Assembly: GCA_021732565.1 (NCBI GenBank)
Contig: JAKFUT010000041.1
Location: 1-36,281 of the forward strand
Direction: 5' to 3'
Source of the DNA: Candidatus Obscuribacterales bacterium
Lineage (GTDB): Bacteria > Cyanobacteriota > Vampirovibrionia > Obscuribacterales > Obscuribacteraceae
DNA length: 36,281 bases
The notes under the pieces are model-generated. The model made no database searches. It was given only the letters and a program-made list of their open reading frames with translations, and was not told where the DNA came from. This document shows positions 34,428-36,281 of the stretch, piece by piece. Both the position numbers and the translations under genes were made by a program. Numbering within the stretch: position 1 is the first letter of the stretch; every line of letters starts with the position of its first letter.

Positions 34428-35945
34428 CTAGCTTGCGAAATTCTCACCGTCGATGCCTTCGTTGGAGTCCATCAAGAAGCGAAATTGTTGTTTTGCATCA
34501 GCTTCCAGAGGTGGATTGGCCATTCCACTGGTAATTTCCTGATACCAACTCATAATGCTTTCTGCTCTTTCTTTTTGTCCACTCATATCTGCCAGTCGAG
34601 CCAGTGCAAGCAGATCGCGCTCAAGCCGGCAGGACGAGGGCTTAAGCGATTGGCGCTTACTCATCAAGAGCTTTAAATAAAACGGTTCGCAGTCGGTATA
34701 AGCGGCCCGTGAATAATGCAAATCTGCCAGTTGAGCCAGTGCCATCGCCGTTAGCTCATGCGATGTGCCGTACTCGGATTCCGCCACCATAACTGCGGTT
34801 TCGCTTACTGATACGGCTTGCTCAAACTTGCCTTTCTTCCTCAACTTCGACGCCAGAGTCATCAAAACCATCACAGGTTCGCCTGTCTCCGTGTTACCAG
34901 GTTGAAAACTCTGCTGCGGTCCAATCACTCTGTTTATAACATGACGCAGCAGAGTTGGAGCAACGGCGGGGTCGACCCATGTTCCTCCTGCCAGCACCGC
35001 CTCAGCAGCCATCGACATAAGGCGATAGTCACTGGTTTTGAGGAAGTATCCGTCGGCTCCGGCATCAAATGCCGCTAGAATTTCCTCCTCGTTATCGTGG
35101 CCGGTAAGCATGATGATCCGACAATCCGGCCAAGCTTCTTTAACCGCTCTGGTCACCGTGATGCCGTCCATCCCTGGCAAGCCGATATCCATTAATACTA
35201 GATCGGGACGAAGAGTCATGATTGAATCTAACGCTTTCTTACCATCGGCGGCATGACCGGCAACTTCCATTCCAGGCATCGATTCAACTTGCATTTCAAG
35301 GCACGATCTCAGGAATTCGCTGTCTTCCACCAGAAACACCGCGTAGGTCTTACTTGCCGGTGCCTCACCCGATGCCAGTCGTGTCATTGTTTGGGTAGCT
35401 CGAGAAGCTACATACGGATTTTCATCCATCGTAAGAGCAACCATAATGTCTTTGGGCAGGTGATAAGACTCCGCCAGGTCATAACGAACAGTGGGGTCTT
35501 CATCCTTTAGAATCAGGCGTATGGTCTGTTCTGTTGCGTTGGTGTTCTGGGCTACGGCGCAACGAACCTCGGCATTCGGGTGCGCGGCCAGACGGTGAAG
35601 CGTTGAGACCGGGGTGCGGGGATGTTCGGCTACACGGGTGACTACAGCCGTATGGTCGCCGCTAGCGAGCAAGTCAAGGACATGCTCAGGGGTGTTCTGG
35701 TGATTTGCAAGAAATAGTTGTACCCGAAGGGTTTTGCCTTTGAGGCGGTCTCCCACCGTTCCTTTCTCTTCGCCGGCATTGAGTTCTTTGATGCACTCGC
35801 TCAGCATATTTGTCACGGAATCTTTGAAGGTTTCGTTCTCCGGTATATTGAGCCAGGAGCCCAAAATATAGCTGGCGAGGTTATCGACGAGGTCGGCGGC
35901 GGTTAGCTGTACGGGGCTAACATCGCCCTGGAAAAACTCAGGCAT
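34428..35945 (-). CDS. LRV-repeat, receiver and TPR fusion regulator
   Basis: ATG 35945 has GGAGGGCGCG upstream, a good ribosome-binding site, and gives 505 residues; the frame is open to TTG 36032 without one. Residues 75-190 are leucine-rich-variant repeats (AEHPRTPVSTLHRLAAHPN, then AEVRCAVAQNTNATEQTIRL). Residues 200-320 form a receiver: VEDSEF acidic pair, D253 in LVLMDIGLPGMDG, T in IIMLTGHD, K in YFLKTSD, all intact, so it should be phosphorylated. Residues 350-470 look like TPR helices (LASKLRKKGKFEQAVSVSETAV and LAQLADLHYSRAAY). There is no DNA-binding output, so it probably acts by protein contacts. No cognate kinase is adjacent. Very unusual order for a response regulator. Confidence 0.88.
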   Translation of the reverse strand: MPEFFQGDVSPVQLTAADLVDNLASYILGSWLNIPENETFKDSVTNMLSECIKELNAGEEKGTVGDRLKGKTLRVQLFLANHQNTPEHVLDLLASGDHTAVVTRVAEHPRTPVSTLHRLAAHPNAEVRCAVAQNTNATEQTIRLILKDEDPTVRYDLAESYHLPKDIMVALTMDENPYVASRATQTMTRLASGEAPASKTYAVFLVEDSEFLRSCLEMQVESMPGMEVAGHAADGKKALDSIMTLRPDLVLMDIGLPGMDGITVTRAVKEAWPDCRIIMLTGHDNEEEILAAFDAGADGYFLKTSDYRLMSMAAEAVLAGGTWVDPAVAPTLLRHVINRVIGPQQSFQPGNTETGEPVMVLMTLASKLRKKGKFEQAVSVSETAVMVAESEYGTSHELTAMALAQLADLHYSRAAYTDCEPFYLKLLMSKRQSLKPSSCRLERDLLALARLADMSGQKERAESIMSWYQEITSGMANPPLEADAKQQFRFLMDSNEGIDGENFAS

Positions 35946-36281
35946 TACGCGCCCTCCAGAGTAAATCTCGGCTGGTGTTGTATCGCAAACGGCATAAGCC
36001 GCTAATCTTAATGCTAGCTGAATTATTTCCAACCAGTCTGTTAAGATTGCCCGTTTGCAGCCGCTCTTAGGGTTTTCCTTAGCTTGTGGGAAACTGTGAT
36101 TCGAACATTAGCGGACCAATGGCGATGTCAAGGTATTTTTGCTAAGGTAAACCAGAGTCTTTCCAGTCTGTTACTTTACATCTGCCGGATTACCGTATTA
36201 CTCTCCTCAACGGGACAACTCATCTCTGCCCTCACATCTTGAATCGAGACCTGCCCGGCCAGACTCACGCCAGACTCACGG
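35946..36281. other. Right-edge stretch without a supported gene
   Basis: I see no gene here. CCAGTCTGTTA occurs twice (about 36033 and 36164), and the last bases repeat CCAGACTCACG. These may be chance or part of a promoter region for the LRV-receiver gene, whose transcription starts in this stretch. Confidence 0.35.

Overview
The window looks like a chromosomal segment of a free-living or host-associated Gram-negative-type bacterium with about 50% GC, wide intergenic spaces and many eukaryote-like signalling domains. The mixture of FHA and Ser/Thr kinase-like proteins, a membrane-anchored calpain-like protease, a VIT/von Willebrand A protein, leucine-rich-variant repeats and polyphosphate kinase is reminiscent of non-photosynthetic Cyanobacteria relatives (Melainabacteria/Vampirovibrionia, for example the Obscuribacter group). 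That placement is an inference from gene content; no 16S or ribosomal protein gene is present to confirm it.

Layout. 1-5183: a giant multidomain protein cut by the left edge, with an FHA domain, a HipA/PI3-4-kinase-like domain, a papain-like fold, an HExxH metalloprotease-like domain, a duplicated repeat region and a zeta-toxin-like domain. 5418-7726: a small unknown protein and two tandem paralogous pseudokinases. 7973-8647: a two-TM membrane protein. 8874-10747 (minus): a NarL-type response regulator and its overlapping DesK-like histidine kinase. 10748-12112: mostly non-coding, with a possible small gene, a dispersed repeat in two copies and several palindromes. 12113-14959: a GAF-REC-GAF-GGDEF-HD-GYP c-di-GMP protein. 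14960-15675: a non-coding leader with a tandemly duplicated hairpin/Shine-Dalgarno unit. 15676-17592: a canonical, membrane-anchored Ser/Thr kinase. 18016-18260: seven units of a 37-bp repeat, each carrying a 12-bp palindrome, just upstream of a gene for a zinc-ribbon protein that appears to derive from an IS1595-type transposase. 19471-19907: a decayed gene.

19898-23158: a calpain-like protease (minus) and, divergent from it, an HGD-type kinase fused to DUF3592-like membrane modules. 23176-26115 (minus): a secreted VIT-vWA protein. 26233-27105: a SWIM zinc-finger protein. 27281-30248 (minus): three proteins of unknown function, one with HEAT-like repeats. 30514-31408 (minus): a HAD-like gene broken by a frameshift. 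31649-31722 (minus): a tRNA with a CAT anticodon. 31876-34116 (minus): polyphosphate kinase 1. 34428-35945 (minus): an LRV-receiver-TPR fusion.

Taken together, the window is a signalling and regulated-proteolysis neighbourhood. At least five kinase-fold proteins (two of them catalytically dead), FHA recognition, a two-component pair, c-di-GMP turnover and polyphosphate synthesis lie close together without forming one operon. The most novel-looking items are the giant multi-enzyme protein with a short motif repeated at its domain borders, the palindromic 37-bp array next to a domesticated transposase, and the duplicated structured leader upstream of the Ser/Thr kinase. All functions are read from sequence motifs only.
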